NCBI GenBank assembly: GCA_044220975.1
Contig: JBGAPZ010000002.1
Coordinates: 109,216 to 173,215, forward strand
Source of the DNA: SZUA-430 sp044220975
GTDB lineage: Bacteria; Pseudomonadota; Alphaproteobacteria; Micropepsales; Micropepsaceae
Direction of reading: 5' to 3'
DNA length: 64,000 bases
Below are positions 26,064-35,063 of the stretch, piece by piece. A model generated the notes under the pieces. It ran no database searches. It saw only the letters and a program-made list of their open reading frames with translations, and was not told the DNA's origin. A program made the position numbers and the translations under genes. The stretch's first letter is position 1; every line of letters starts with the position of its first letter.

Positions 26064-26105
26064 GTTTACAGTGATAACATAGTGTTCGATGATAACAGTG
26101 TCAAC
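26064..26105. promoter_or_regulatory. Overlapping divergent promoters and likely TetR operator
   Basis: On the minus strand TTGACA (26104-26099), a 17-base spacer and TATGTT (26081-26076) face the oxygenase gene, placing transcription start about 5-7 bases before its ATG. On the plus strand TTTACA (26065-26070), 17 bases and GATGAT (26088-26093) face tetR. TGATAACA occurs twice (26072-26079, 26090-26097), and the outer arms GTTTACAGTGATAACA and TGATAACAGTGTCAAC form an imperfect dyad. One repressor could block both genes. Both mRNAs would be nearly leaderless, and no ribosome site is visible for either. Confidence 0.7.
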
Positions 26106-26687
26106 ATGAAAAAAGCCAAACCAAGCTACCACCATGGAGATTTGCGGTCGGCGCTCATCGCCGTGGCTCTGAAACTATTGGAGAAGCAAGATCTCGAGCA
26201 GTTGTCGCTCCGCGAGGTCGCCCGCAATGTGGGGGTCAGCGCGACTGCAGTCTACAGACACTTTCCCAGCAAAGATTCCCTGCTGAAAGCGCTGGCCCAG
26301 CATGGACTTTCGATGCTGGCTGAGCAGCAGAAATGGGCGGCAGCCAAGGCGAGCGGGGCGGCGGCGTTCGCGCAAACCGGTCGCGCTTATGTGAGGTTCG
26401 CGCTCGCCAACCCGAATCTATTCCGCCTGATCTTTATTCACACGCCGGGTCGATTGCGGCCCGACGTCGACAGCCCCGAAGGATCACCTGCGCGGCTGCT
26501 GCGCGGTTACGTGGCGCATGCGTTGGGGCCGCGCGCGAGCGCCGAGCAAGTCTTCGTCGCGGCGTTACAAGCGTGGTCGCTTGTGCATGGGCTTTCGATG
26601 CTCATCCTCGACCAACAGGTCGAACCGAAGGCTGCCGAGGCGATGATCGATCGGGTGATCTCCAACGAAGGGCTTCGGCTGGGGTAG
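26106..26687 (+). CDS. TetR-family transcriptional repressor
   Basis: 193 residues from ATG 26106 (a GTG at 26082 in frame would place the start inside the promoter). N-terminal HTH is LREVARNVGVSATAVYRHFPSKDSLLKAL. The C-terminal ligand domain (TGRAYVRFALANPNLFRLIF) is of the WHG/TetR_C type. Divergent arrangement and the TGATAACA repeats suggest it represses the carotenoid oxygenase gene and itself, with an apocarotenoid or aromatic ligand as inducer by inference. Confidence 0.9.
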   Translation: MKKAKPSYHHGDLRSALIAVALKLLEKQDLEQLSLREVARNVGVSATAVYRHFPSKDSLLKALAQHGLSMLAEQQKWAAAKASGAAAFAQTGRAYVRFALANPNLFRLIFIHTPGRLRPDVDSPEGSPARLLRGYVAHALGPRASAEQVFVAALQAWSLVHGLSMLILDQQVEPKAAEAMIDRVISNEGLRLG

Positions 26688-26783
26688 GTCACGCAATCCC
26701 GTTTTCGCCACAAAGTGCGCATAATTCGCCCTCGCTGGTGCAGGATGCTCGAATCACGAGCCTTCAACACGGAGCGACCTTCA

Positions 26784-27536
26784 GTGACCTTGGACAATTC
26801 GAAAGCAGTGGTGATTTTGGGCGTGCTACTTGCCCTTGGCATGTCGCTCGCGGCATTCATTTTCGGAATTCACGCGAAGCAGATCGGCGCCGGGCGCCAG
26901 ACGATTACGGTCAAAGGTCTGGCCGAGAAGCCAGTGACGGCCGACGCGGCCGAATGGACCGTTGGCCTGCGCGTGAAGGGCGCGACGTTCGCCGAGACGC
27001 TTGCGAACATCCGCAAGGAACGGCCAGCGCTTGACGCCTTCCTCACGACTCAAGGCTTTACGAAAGAGACCTTGACCGACGGCAACGAGAACGTGACGCC
27101 GAACATGGTCGAGGAAGACGCGCCGGGCGGGCGCACCCGAACGGTACAGCGCGGGTTCAATGGCTCGCAAGATCTCACAGTGCGCTCCACCGACCTACCG
27201 CGCGTCGTCGCTGCGAACAAGGCCGTGCTCCAACTCGAGGCGGATGGCCGGCCCGTCAGTCACAGCGACCCTTTGTTCCTGGTGACGGCGCTTGAAGATG
27301 TGAAGATGTCGCTGATCGGTGCGGCGACGCAGAACGCACAAAGGCGCGCGGAGGAATTCGCGAAGAACGGCAACGTTCGGGTCGGCGCCATGCGCTCCGC
27401 CTCGCAAGGCTCGTTCTACATCCTGCCCGCCGGCGCCAGCGAAGAAGCAACCGATTACGGCGGCACGTACGACAAGACTACGGTCGACAAGCTTGCGCGC
27501 GTCGTGGTCACGATCGACTACAACATCGAGCGCTAG
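26784..27536 (+). CDS. SIMPL domain membrane-anchored protein
   Basis: About 250 residues: one N-terminal transmembrane segment (AVVILGVLLALGMSLAAFIFG), then a periplasmic SIMPL domain beginning QTITVKGLAEKPVTADAAEWTV and ending VDKLARVVVTIDYNIE. Function of SIMPL proteins is poorly known (oxidative stress and envelope roles have been suggested). I chose GTG 26784 because GGAG is ~9 bases upstream and the membrane helix follows at once. ATG 26745 and GTG 26715 are alternatives. The stop shares CTAG with the convergent CoA-transferase gene. Confidence 0.8.
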   Translation: MTLDNSKAVVILGVLLALGMSLAAFIFGIHAKQIGAGRQTITVKGLAEKPVTADAAEWTVGLRVKGATFAETLANIRKERPALDAFLTTQGFTKETLTDGNENVTPNMVEEDAPGGRTRTVQRGFNGSQDLTVRSTDLPRVVAANKAVLQLEADGRPVSHSDPLFLVTALEDVKMSLIGAATQNAQRRAEEFAKNGNVRVGAMRSASQGSFYILPAGASEEATDYGGTYDKTTVDKLARVVVTIDYNIER

Positions 27537-28714
27537 GCGATCGCCGCATCCGCACGGAGCTTGGCGATTTCATCGGACGTGCGGCCGAGTTCGCGCAGCA
27601 CTTCGTCCGTGTGTTCGCCAAGCGACGGCGCGTGACGTCGGATCGGCAGATGTTGACCATCGAAGCGAGCCGGGTTTCGGGCGATCCGCATTTTGCCGGC
27701 GCGTGGATCTTCGAATGTGGTGAGCGTGCCGTTCGCCATGACCTGCTCGTTCGCCGGCACCTCCTCACGCTTTAGAACGCGCGCGTGGGGGACGTCTTCG
27801 GCCTCCAGGCGGGCAGTGAGTTCAGCGGTCGCCATTTGTGCCACGACGCCGCCAATGAGGTCGGTCATCACCTTCGCGTTTTGCATGCGGTCGGTCACGC
27901 TTTGGAAGCGTGGGTCGTCGGCGATTTCCGGGCGGCCGATCGCGCGCGCGGTCGCGCGAAACTCGCCGTCCGAAATCGCAAGCATGGTGATGTAGCCATC
28001 CTTCGTCTTGCGGATCGAATAGAAACTCGCGAAATCGGGGGAGCGGTTTGCGCCTTCCTCGAACACAAGGTTGTAGTAAGCGTCGGGCCAGAGATATGCG
28101 ATCGAGCTGTCCAGCATGTTAATTTCGACAAGCTGCCCTCCCCGTCCTCGCGCCTTGGCATAGAGAGCGGCGGTGATCGCTTGCGCGGCGGTGATCGCCA
28201 TCGTCTTGTCGCATACCAACGTTTGGATCAGTTGCGGCTCGCCCGTCGCGGCGTTTGCTTGCGTAAACGAGAAACCAGAGGTCGCTTGAATGACGGGATC
28301 GTAGACGCGGCGCTTTGCGTAGGGGCCTGTGTCGCCGAAGCCCGACATCGAGACGTAGACGAGCCCGGGGTTCAGCAATTTCAAAGGCTCGTAGCCTAGA
28401 CCCAGTTTTTCCATAGCGCCGGGGCGGAAGTTTTCGACGAAGACGTCGGCGGTCTTCACTAGATCGATCAGGACTTGGCGCCCGGCGACCGACTTTAGAT
28501 TCACGACGATGCCGCGCTTGTTGCGGTTCACCGCGGTGAACATCGCGTTCACGCCGTTCTTTTGCGGGCCCAGATAGCGTACGAGGTCGCCGGGGCCAGG
28601 TGCTTCGACTTTGATCACGTCGGCACCTTGGTCGGCCAGAATCTGCGTTGCCATCGGTCCGGAGATGATGGCCGACAAATCGACGATACGAACGCCTTCG
28701 AGGGGGAGGGTCAT
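27533..28714 (-). CDS. CaiB/BaiF-family (class III) CoA-transferase
   Basis: 393 residues. Signature stretches are GVRIVDLSAIISGPMATQILADQGADVIKVE at the start, VNRNKRGIVVNLKSVAGR, FVENFRPGAMEKLGLGYE, LVYVSMSGFGDTGPYAKR and VGTPQ-region equivalents. The catalytic Asp is expected in the YDPVIQATSG segment. It transfers CoA between carboxylic acids; the substrate is not deducible. The start at 28714 follows a GGAGGG-type context, and the long upstream frame overlaps the divergent GNAT gene and is rejected. Confidence 0.9.
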   Translation of the reverse strand: MTLPLEGVRIVDLSAIISGPMATQILADQGADVIKVEAPGPGDLVRYLGPQKNGVNAMFTAVNRNKRGIVVNLKSVAGRQVLIDLVKTADVFVENFRPGAMEKLGLGYEPLKLLNPGLVYVSMSGFGDTGPYAKRRVYDPVIQATSGFSFTQANAATGEPQLIQTLVCDKTMAITAAQAITAALYAKARGRGGQLVEINMLDSSIAYLWPDAYYNLVFEEGANRSPDFASFYSIRKTKDGYITMLAISDGEFRATARAIGRPEIADDPRFQSVTDRMQNAKVMTDLIGGVVAQMATAELTARLEAEDVPHARVLKREEVPANEQVMANGTLTTFEDPRAGKMRIARNPARFDGQHLPIRRHAPSLGEHTDEVLRELGRTSDEIAKLRADAAIA

Positions 28715-28796
28715 TTGCGCTTCTGTTTGTGTTAGGGGCTGTCCTACCTTGCCACGGTCCGCACGAACGGGCCACCCTTTGAGCAGGAAGTGCAGT

Positions 28797-29534
28797 GTGA
28801 CACGCGAAGAGGTACTGCAGCTTGAAGAGATGAATTTCAACGCATGGCCTGCGCTGAAATCGGTGCACTACGATGGGTGGCTGCTGCGCTCGGCGGGTGG
28901 CTCCTCACGACGGCCGAATTCGGTGAACTGCATCCAGCCAAGTACGATCGGGCTTGAGCAAAAGATCGCCACGGCGGAAGCGTTCTACGCGCGTTGGGGC
29001 CGTAGGATGATCTTTCGACTAACGCCGCTAGCCGATGCGGGCCTTGATGCGATGCTTGAACAGCGCGGCTACACGATCGAAGAACCGACGCTTGTGCAGG
29101 TCGCAGATGTCGATCGCTACCCCAGCGACGGTGTTCAAGTATTCACACACGCCGACGAGGCGTGGATCGCCGCTGCTTTGAGCATTCGCGGGCTCGCCGG
29201 CGACGAGGCCGAGGTGTTTGCAGCTCAGCATCGCGCCGTGGCTGTCGAAAGCGTCTGGGTCATTGTCCACATGAGTGATCGTCCCGCTGCTGTCGGCGTT
29301 GCCGCAATCGAACGCGCGTGGGCGGGATTACATGGAATTTATGTCGCGAGGGACGTGCGGCGCCAAGGCGTTGCACGCTCACTTAGTGAGGCTTTGCTTG
29401 GACTTTCGTTCGCACGGGGTGCACGTCGTGCGTGGCTACAAGTAGCGAAGGGGAATGCCGCCGCTTTGCCGTTGTACCAAGAATTGGGATTCCGTACTGC
29501 TTATGGCTACCACTACCGGACTCGTCCGGGGTGA
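28797..29534 (+). CDS. GNAT-family N-acetyltransferase
   Basis: 245 residues from GTG 28797, with AGGAAG six bases upstream. The N-terminal half (FNAWPALKSVHYDGWLLRSA) is of the kind seen in two-domain acetyltransferases. The C-terminal GNAT fold has the acetyl-CoA motif IYVARDVRRQGVARSL and the VAKGNAAALPLYQELGF signature near the end. Substrate unknown. It is divergent from the CoA-transferase gene across 82 bases. The 216 bases after it hold no gene that I can see. Confidence 0.88.
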   Translation: MTREEVLQLEEMNFNAWPALKSVHYDGWLLRSAGGSSRRPNSVNCIQPSTIGLEQKIATAEAFYARWGRRMIFRLTPLADAGLDAMLEQRGYTIEEPTLVQVADVDRYPSDGVQVFTHADEAWIAAALSIRGLAGDEAEVFAAQHRAVAVESVWVIVHMSDRPAAVGVAAIERAWAGLHGIYVARDVRRQGVARSLSEALLGLSFARGARRAWLQVAKGNAAALPLYQELGFRTAYGYHYRTRPG

Positions 29535-29750
29535 GGTGTCACCGGAACCGCATGCGGAGTAAGCCTTTCGTCTAGGGGCGTATTAAGCATGCTCGTCGCC
29601 GAACTTGTGTGCATGGCGCGTGGTGTCTCAAAGGCTTCGCAACCGAACGTGGACCGATCGAACAACCACAACAATTGGCTTGTGGTGCCGCCGATAGGGC
29701 GATGATTAGGTGACTCCAGCGGGGCCGCTCCCTTGCTTGAGAGGTCATCT

Positions 29751-30152
29751 GTGACGCGCATGCGCGAAAGAACCGAAACGGTCATCGCCGCCTACCGACC
29801 GAAGCCCGGCAAGGATCAAGATCTTCGAAGAATTATGGGTGAGCATCGCCGGTCGTTGGCGGAAGCAAACCTTGTGACGAACCGTCCACCGATGATCTTG
29901 CGGGCGCGGTCCGATGGAACGCTGGTCGAGATATTCGAGTGGGTCTCCACGAAGGCGGCCGACGAGGCGCACAAGCACGCCTCGGTTCGCGAGATGTGGA
30001 ACAAGCTCGCGAGCGTCGCGGACTTCATTGCGCTATCGGACATCGCCGAAGCGAGCAAAGCGTTCAGTCACTTCGAAGCACTACAGCCCGAGCGGACGCG
30101 CGTGCGGACGCTGGCCGCGAAACAACCGGCCACGCGACGAACAAGGCGTTGA
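29751..30152 (+). CDS. Dimeric alpha/beta-barrel (antibiotic biosynthesis monooxygenase-like) protein
   Basis: 133 residues. TETVIAAYRPKPGKDQDLRRIM followed by PPMILRARSDGTLVEIFEW resembles the ferredoxin-like ABM/EthD fold used by small monooxygenases and stress proteins. The C-terminal ~25 residues are basic (RTRVRTLAAKQPATRRTRR) and probably disordered. GTG 29751 has GAGAGG six bases upstream; ATG 29760 is an alternative. No catalytic claim is possible. Confidence 0.55.
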   Translation: MTRMRERTETVIAAYRPKPGKDQDLRRIMGEHRRSLAEANLVTNRPPMILRARSDGTLVEIFEWVSTKAADEAHKHASVREMWNKLASVADFIALSDIAEASKAFSHFEALQPERTRVRTLAAKQPATRRTRR

Positions 30153-30295
30153 TCTTATTCATCAATTCGAGGTTACTGACGGAAGAGCCACATTGACTTT
30201 GAATGAGGGCCGTTCAAGTTAGCGCTGGACGCGTGCGCCGCTTTGCTTGCGGATGGCGCGCGTCAAACGACTCGATCGGGGAATCGGCCGCCAGC

Positions 30296-31351
30296 ATGTT
30301 GCGCTTTATCGTTCGCCGGTTGCTGGGCGCGATCCCAACGCTCTTTATCATCATCGTCATGGCGTTCTTCATGATGCGGGCAGCCCCCGGCGGGCCGTTC
30401 GATCAAGAGCGCAACCTGCCGCCCGAGATCGAGCGCAATATCCTTGCAGCCTACGACCTCGACAAGCCGGTGCTTCAGCAGTTCGTGGACGTCAACATGT
30501 TCGTGTGCGGCGCGCAGTACGGCAGCGCGCCGGATGCCGCCACCTTGGCGGCGCGCAAGCTGACGGAGAGAGACGGCAACTATTTCGATGCGAGCAACCG
30601 GCAAATTCGCTGCCTCGGCGGATATCTCGGGAAACTGCTCAGCGGCGATCTTGGACCTTCCTATAAGATCAAGGACTTTACCGTCGCCGAGTTGATTGCG
30701 GACGGTGCACCGGTCAGCGCGGCGCTTGGCATCTCGGCCATCTTGTTGGCGGCGGTTGTCGGCTTAACTCTTGGGACACTCGCGGCGCTACGCCAGAACG
30801 GCCTCGGCGACTACGCGACGATGACGCTCGCCATGGTCGGCGTCACGATCCCGAACTTCGTGATGGCGCCGATCCTGACGCTCATCTTCGGCAACTATCT
30901 CGGCTGGCTGCCGGTCGGCGGTTGGAACGAGGGCGCGTTTCGAAACATGTTGCTACCGGTGATCAGCTTGTCGCTGCTGCAGATCGCCGTCATCTCGCGA
31001 CTGACGCGGGGCGGCATGATCGAAGTGCTGCGGTCGAACTATGTGCGCACGGCGCGGGCGAAGGGCTTGCCAGAGCGGTTGGTTATCACGCGCCACGCGA
31101 TGCGGGCGGCGCTGCTGCCTCTGGTGAGCTACCTCGGGCCTGCGACCGCGGGCATCGTAACCGGGTCGCTGGTGATCGAACAAATCTTCGGGCTTCCCGG
31201 CATCGGCAAATACTTCATCAACGGAGCACTGCAGCGCGACTACACGCTCGTGATGGGGGTGGTGATTCTCTACGCGTCGCTCGTGATCGCACTCAATCTG
31301 GTGGCAGACGTGCTTTACGGGCTGCTCGATCCGAAGGTCAGGTTCGAGTGA
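30296..31351 (+). CDS. oppB: Oligopeptide ABC importer permease OppB-like
   Basis: 351 residues. It opens with the usual LRFIVRRLLGAIPTLFIIIVMAF helix and carries the EAA loop TARAKGLPERLVITRHAMRAALLPLVSY and the C-terminal LLDPKVRFE. Compared with DppB/OppB, the first periplasmic loop has an insertion of roughly 45 residues. It contains the only two Cys in the protein (C71 in MFVCGAQYG, C106 in RQIRCLGGY), which could form a disulfide. ATG 30296 is chosen because the membrane helix follows directly. The stop overlaps the oppC start by one base (TGATG). Confidence 0.9.
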   Translation: MLRFIVRRLLGAIPTLFIIIVMAFFMMRAAPGGPFDQERNLPPEIERNILAAYDLDKPVLQQFVDVNMFVCGAQYGSAPDAATLAARKLTERDGNYFDASNRQIRCLGGYLGKLLSGDLGPSYKIKDFTVAELIADGAPVSAALGISAILLAAVVGLTLGTLAALRQNGLGDYATMTLAMVGVTIPNFVMAPILTLIFGNYLGWLPVGGWNEGAFRNMLLPVISLSLLQIAVISRLTRGGMIEVLRSNYVRTARAKGLPERLVITRHAMRAALLPLVSYLGPATAGIVTGSLVIEQIFGLPGIGKYFINGALQRDYTLVMGVVILYASLVIALNLVADVLYGLLDPKVRFE

Positions 31352-32295
31352 TGGCGAGCGTGGCGGTACCGGTTCAGCAAGAGGTCGAAGGGCGCAGTCT
31401 TTGGCAGGACGCGCAGCGGCGCTTGTTCGCAAACAAGGCGGCGGTGGCCTCGATGATCGTGCTTGCCCTCATCACGGGGCTTTCGATCGTCATGCCGATG
31501 GTGTGGCCGCATTCTTTCGACAACACCTACAACAGCGAGCGCGTGTCGTGCCCGCCGCCGAACTATCTGGGCATGTCGTGGTTGTTCGGCGATCAGGCGG
31601 AAATTTGCCCGAATGCCGTCGGCCAAGGGCACATTTTCGGGACGGACGCGAACGGGCGCGACCTCTTTATCCGGGTGATGATCGGCGGACGGGTGTCGCT
31701 TGCGATCGGTTTTGTGGCGACGCTGGTGGCGCTTGTGATCGGCGTTCTCTACGGCGCGACCGCCGGCTTCCTGGGCGGACGCATCGACAATTTGATGATG
31801 CGGTTTGTGGACATTCTCTACGCCCTGCCCTTCATCTTCTTCGTCATTATTCTGACGGTCGTTTTCGGGCGGAATTTCATCTTGATGTTCGTCGCGATCG
31901 GGGCGGTCGAGTGGCTGACAATGGCGCGGATCGTACGCGGGCAGACGCTATCAATCCGGCGTAAAGAATTCATCGAGGCGGCTGAGGCGGCCGGCGTCTC
32001 AAACTGGCAAATTATCCGTCGGCACATTCTGCCGAACGTCGTGGGGCCCGTTATCGTCTATGTGACGCTCACCGTGCCCGCTGTTATTCTGGTCGAAAGT
32101 TTCTTGAGTTTCTTGGGGCTTGGGGTGCAGGAGCCCTATACGTCGTGGGGCGTTTTGATCGCCGACGGTAAGGATCAGATGGAATCTTACCCGTGGATGC
32201 TGATCTTCCCCGCGCTTTTCATGACGATCACGCTTTTCTGCTTCAACTTCATCGGCGACGGGTTGCGCGACGCGCTCGACCCCAAGGACCGTTAG
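31351..32295 (+). CDS. oppC: Oligopeptide ABC importer permease OppC-like
   Basis: 314 residues with the N-terminal OppC cytoplasmic helix (WQDAQRRLFANKAAVASMIVL), the canonical FGTDANGRDLFIRVMIGGRVSLAIG and the EAA loop EAAEAAGVSNWQIIRRHILPNVVG. As in its partner, the loop after TM1 is lengthened and has a Cys pair (C67 in RVSCPPPN, C86 in AEICPNAV). It starts on the last base of oppB's stop codon and precedes oppD by 6 bases, so the permeases and ATPases are one transcription unit. Confidence 0.92.
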   Translation: MASVAVPVQQEVEGRSLWQDAQRRLFANKAAVASMIVLALITGLSIVMPMVWPHSFDNTYNSERVSCPPPNYLGMSWLFGDQAEICPNAVGQGHIFGTDANGRDLFIRVMIGGRVSLAIGFVATLVALVIGVLYGATAGFLGGRIDNLMMRFVDILYALPFIFFVIILTVVFGRNFILMFVAIGAVEWLTMARIVRGQTLSIRRKEFIEAAEAAGVSNWQIIRRHILPNVVGPVIVYVTLTVPAVILVESFLSFLGLGVQEPYTSWGVLIADGKDQMESYPWMLIFPALFMTITLFCFNFIGDGLRDALDPKDR

Positions 32296-32301
32296 GCACC
32301 G

Positions 32302-33291
32302 ATGAGCGCTCTGCTTTCCGTCAAGGACTTGAACGTGCGCTTCGCAACGCCGGAGGGCGAAGTCGCTGCGGTCAACGGCGTCAGTTTCGACGTTCAACCG
32401 GGCGAGAGTGTTGGCATCGTCGGCGAATCTGGTTCCGGCAAGAGCCAAACGTTCATGGCGGTCATGGGCCTCCTCGCCGGTAACGGCAAAGCGACGGGCA
32501 GCGCCAAGTTCAAAGGCGAAGAGCTTGTCGGCATGAAGCGCGAGAGGCTCAACAAGATCCGCGGATCGAAGATGACGATGATCTTCCAAGATCCGATGAC
32601 GTCGTTGACGCCGCATTTGAGAATAAGCAAGCAGCTAACCGAGGTTTTGGTCCTGCACAAAGGTATGCGCGAACGCGATGCGCGGGCGCGCGCCTTGCAG
32701 ATGCTGGACCGCGTGAAGATCCCGGACGCGAAGCGGCGGCTCGATCAGTATCCTCACGAATTCTCCGGCGGCATGCGCCAGCGTGTGATGATTGCGATGG
32801 CGTTGATCTGCGAACCGCAGCTTTTGATCGCCGACGAACCGTCGACGGCACTGGACGTGACTGTGCAGGCGCAAATCCTGGAGTTGATGCAAGAACTGCG
32901 CGCGCAGGGGAACATGTCGATCATCATGATCACGCATGACCTTGGCGTTGTGGCCGGGCTCTGCGACCGCGTGATGGTGATGTACGCTGGCGAGTTCTGC
33001 GAGACCGCATCGGTCGACAATATCTTTCACGATCCGCAGCACCCGTACACGCGCGGCTTGGTGGCTTCGATCCCGCGCTTGGATCGCCCCGAAGACGACC
33101 GCTTGACCGCGATCCCCGGGCAGCCACCGAATCTGCAGCACTTACCGACAGGATGTACGTTTCAGGAGCGGTGCAGTTACGTGTTCGATCGCTGCATCAC
33201 CGAGCGGCCGAAGCTTTTGAAGATCGAAAGCGATCGCGCCAAGTCGTGCCACTTGAAGGGCTTTGACGGAAACGGCGAGGCAATTCGATGA
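32302..33291 (+). CDS. oppD: Oligopeptide ABC importer ATPase OppD-like
   Basis: 329 residues. Walker A GESGSGKSQT, signature FSGGMRQRVMIAMAL, Walker B LLIADEPSTALD, H-loop ITHDLGVV and the C-terminal oligopeptide-transporter extension (PGQPPNLQHLPTGCTFQERC, with Cys residues of the type that hold a 4Fe-4S cluster in some DppD/OppD). It forms a heterodimer with OppF on the cytoplasmic face. Its stop overlaps the oppF start (ATGA). Confidence 0.94.
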   Translation: MSALLSVKDLNVRFATPEGEVAAVNGVSFDVQPGESVGIVGESGSGKSQTFMAVMGLLAGNGKATGSAKFKGEELVGMKRERLNKIRGSKMTMIFQDPMTSLTPHLRISKQLTEVLVLHKGMRERDARARALQMLDRVKIPDAKRRLDQYPHEFSGGMRQRVMIAMALICEPQLLIADEPSTALDVTVQAQILELMQELRAQGNMSIIMITHDLGVVAGLCDRVMVMYAGEFCETASVDNIFHDPQHPYTRGLVASIPRLDRPEDDRLTAIPGQPPNLQHLPTGCTFQERCSYVFDRCITERPKLLKIESDRAKSCHLKGFDGNGEAIR

Positions 33292-34271
33292 CCGTCGAGC
33301 CGATCCTGTCCGTCAAGGATCTCAAGGTCCATTTCCCGTCCGGGGGTTCGCTGTTTTCGGCTCCCAGGTCTTTGAAAGCGGTCGACGGCGTTTCGTTCGA
33401 AGTCTTTCCGAACGAGACCTTGGGCATTGTCGGCGAGTCGGGGTCGGGGAAGTCCACGATCGGGCGGGCGGTGCTGCAACTCATCAAGCCGACGGCGGGC
33501 ACCGTCGCGTGGCTTGGCAAAAATATCGCCGGTCACTCGCGTTCGCAGATGAAGGCCTACCGGCGCGAGATGTCGATCGTGTTTCAAGACCCGCTCGCGA
33601 GCTTGAACCCGCGCATGACGGCGGGCGACATCATCGCTGAGCCCTTAGACACGTTCGAGCCTGGACTCTCGGCCGACGACCGCAAGAAGCGCGTGCAAGA
33701 GATCATGCGTCAGGTCGGCTTGTTGCCGCAAATGATCAACCGCTATCCGCACGAGTTCTCGGGCGGACAGAACCAGCGCATCGGTATCGCGCGCGCGATG
33801 ATATTGAAGCCCAAACTGATCGTCGCGGACGAGCCGGTGTCGTCGCTCGACGTGTCGATCCGTGCGCAAATCATAAACCTGCTTTCCGATTTGCAGAAGG
33901 CGACCGGCGTCGCGTTGATGTTCATCAGCCACGACCTTGCGGTCGTTCGGCACGTGAGCCATCGGGTACTGGTGCTTTACCTCGGCAAGGTGATGGAGAT
34001 TGCGGAGGCTGGCGTGTTGCTGACGAAGCCGCGCCATCCCTACACGCAGGCTCTGCTTTCGGCGGCGCCTGTTCCCGATCCCGCGGTCGAGCGCGCAAAG
34101 AAACGCATCTTGCTCGAAGGCGACCTACCGTCGCCGCTCAATCCGCCGTCGGGATGCGTGTTTCGCACGCGCTGTCCGATTGCGCAGGCAAAGTGCGCGA
34201 AAGAAGTGCCAGCATTGGAAGCGCGCAACGGCGCAGACGGCCAATTGGTCGCCTGCCACTTCCCGTCATAA
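33288..34271 (+). CDS. oppF: Oligopeptide ABC importer ATPase OppF-like
   Basis: 327 residues. Walker A GESGSGKST, Q-loop VFQDPLASLNPRMT, signature FSGGQNQRIGIARAM, Walker B LIVADEPVSSLD, H-loop ISHDLAVV, and the C-terminal extension LPSPLNPPSGCVFRTRCPIA typical of OppF/DppF. It overlaps oppD by 4 bases. It ends 8 bases from a convergent small periplasmic gene, which separates the transport core from the two binding-protein genes. Confidence 0.94.
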   Translation: MTVEPILSVKDLKVHFPSGGSLFSAPRSLKAVDGVSFEVFPNETLGIVGESGSGKSTIGRAVLQLIKPTAGTVAWLGKNIAGHSRSQMKAYRREMSIVFQDPLASLNPRMTAGDIIAEPLDTFEPGLSADDRKKRVQEIMRQVGLLPQMINRYPHEFSGGQNQRIGIARAMILKPKLIVADEPVSSLDVSIRAQIINLLSDLQKATGVALMFISHDLAVVRHVSHRVLVLYLGKVMEIAEAGVLLTKPRHPYTQALLSAAPVPDPAVERAKKRILLEGDLPSPLNPPSGCVFRTRCPIAQAKCAKEVPALEARNGADGQLVACHFPS

Positions 34272-34279
34272 CGACCGGC

Positions 34280-34831
34280 TTATTTGTTGCGGCGGACTTT
34301 GACGAGGCCTTTGCGTTCTTTGAAGATCAGCGAGTAGCTGCCAAAGAACGCCTTCTCGATCGTGACTTCGTCGCCCTGGTGCGCATCGCGAACTTCGAGA
34401 GTGTCGCCTTCGATTTGTGTCCACACTTGACCGTTGTCGAGCGTGAAAACCGCCTTGCCAAGGCCTGTGCGCGAGAACTTTTCGACGCGTGCGGCGATTG
34501 CCGTCACCTCTTTCGGCGCGTCGGGCGGCGGCGGTGGGCGACCAAAGTCTTCGGCCTTCTTGACCGGCTTGCTTTCGCTTAAACCGAACCATTGGAGGAC
34601 GCCGCCGCTTTCCTCTTCTTGCGTTTGAACCGCAGCTTGCTGCTGCGCGCCGGGCGGGGCTGCAAGCGCCATCTTCGCTTCAACGGCCGCGTTGTCGTAG
34701 CATTGCAGACGTTCGATCACCGCGGTGATACCGGAGCACTTCGCGAATTCGGAGAGGGCTTCGCGAGCCGGATCGGCCTGGGCCGGAACGGCGGTCAGAA
34801 CAACGGCGGAAACAAGCCAAAAGAATCGCAT
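34280..34831 (-). CDS. Small periplasmic protein of unknown function
   Basis: 183 residues with a signal peptide (MRFFWLVSAVVLTAVPAQA). An N-terminal helical segment follows with two Cys (SEFAKCSGITAVIERLQCYDNAA), then a low-complexity PPGAQQQAAVQTQ/RPPPPPDAPK linker. A C-terminal beta domain (VFTLDNGQVWTQIEGDTLEV, GSYSLIFKERKGLVKVRR) ends it. The last part resembles a small SH3/OB-like beta domain common in alphaproteobacterial periplasmic proteins, but I know no function. GAGGGTGAT precedes the ATG at 34831. It lies between the Opp core and its binding proteins but on the opposite strand. Confidence 0.7.
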   Translation of the reverse strand: MRFFWLVSAVVLTAVPAQADPAREALSEFAKCSGITAVIERLQCYDNAAVEAKMALAAPPGAQQQAAVQTQEEESGGVLQWFGLSESKPVKKAEDFGRPPPPPDAPKEVTAIAARVEKFSRTGLGKAVFTLDNGQVWTQIEGDTLEVRDAHQGDEVTIEKAFFGSYSLIFKERKGLVKVRRNK

Positions 34832-34907
34832 ATCACCCTCGCAACAACGTGACCGAGACGCCGCGTCGCAGGTCACCCCACACTCGCATAAGCCCCAATC
34901 CCCACAG

Positions 34908-34961
34908 TATTATAGCTATATGACTTTCGCCGCACAGCCCAACTGGATTTTAGTGGGCTGT
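34908..34961. promoter_or_regulatory. AT-rich divergent promoter island and leader hairpin
   Basis: TATTATAGCTATA (34908-34920) is a rare AT patch in this GC-rich sequence and contains the palindrome TATAGCTATA (34911-34920). Its complement supplies a perfect -10 TATAAT for the minus-strand gene (34909-34914); TATTAT serves the plus strand. No good -35 is visible. Just downstream on the plus strand ACAGCCC-A-ACT and AGTGGGCTGT (34934-34961) form a 10-bp stem with one bulge and loop GGATTTT, which would sit in the 5' leader of the binding-protein operon. Confidence 0.45.
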
Positions 34962-35063
34962 CGAAACCGCAGATTCTAGCCGTCGACGGCGGTTCAGATG
35001 CTGTTCACAGACCAAGCCCCAGGCTTCGCCCAAGGGGTGGAATTGCAGGGAGATAGATTGAGC

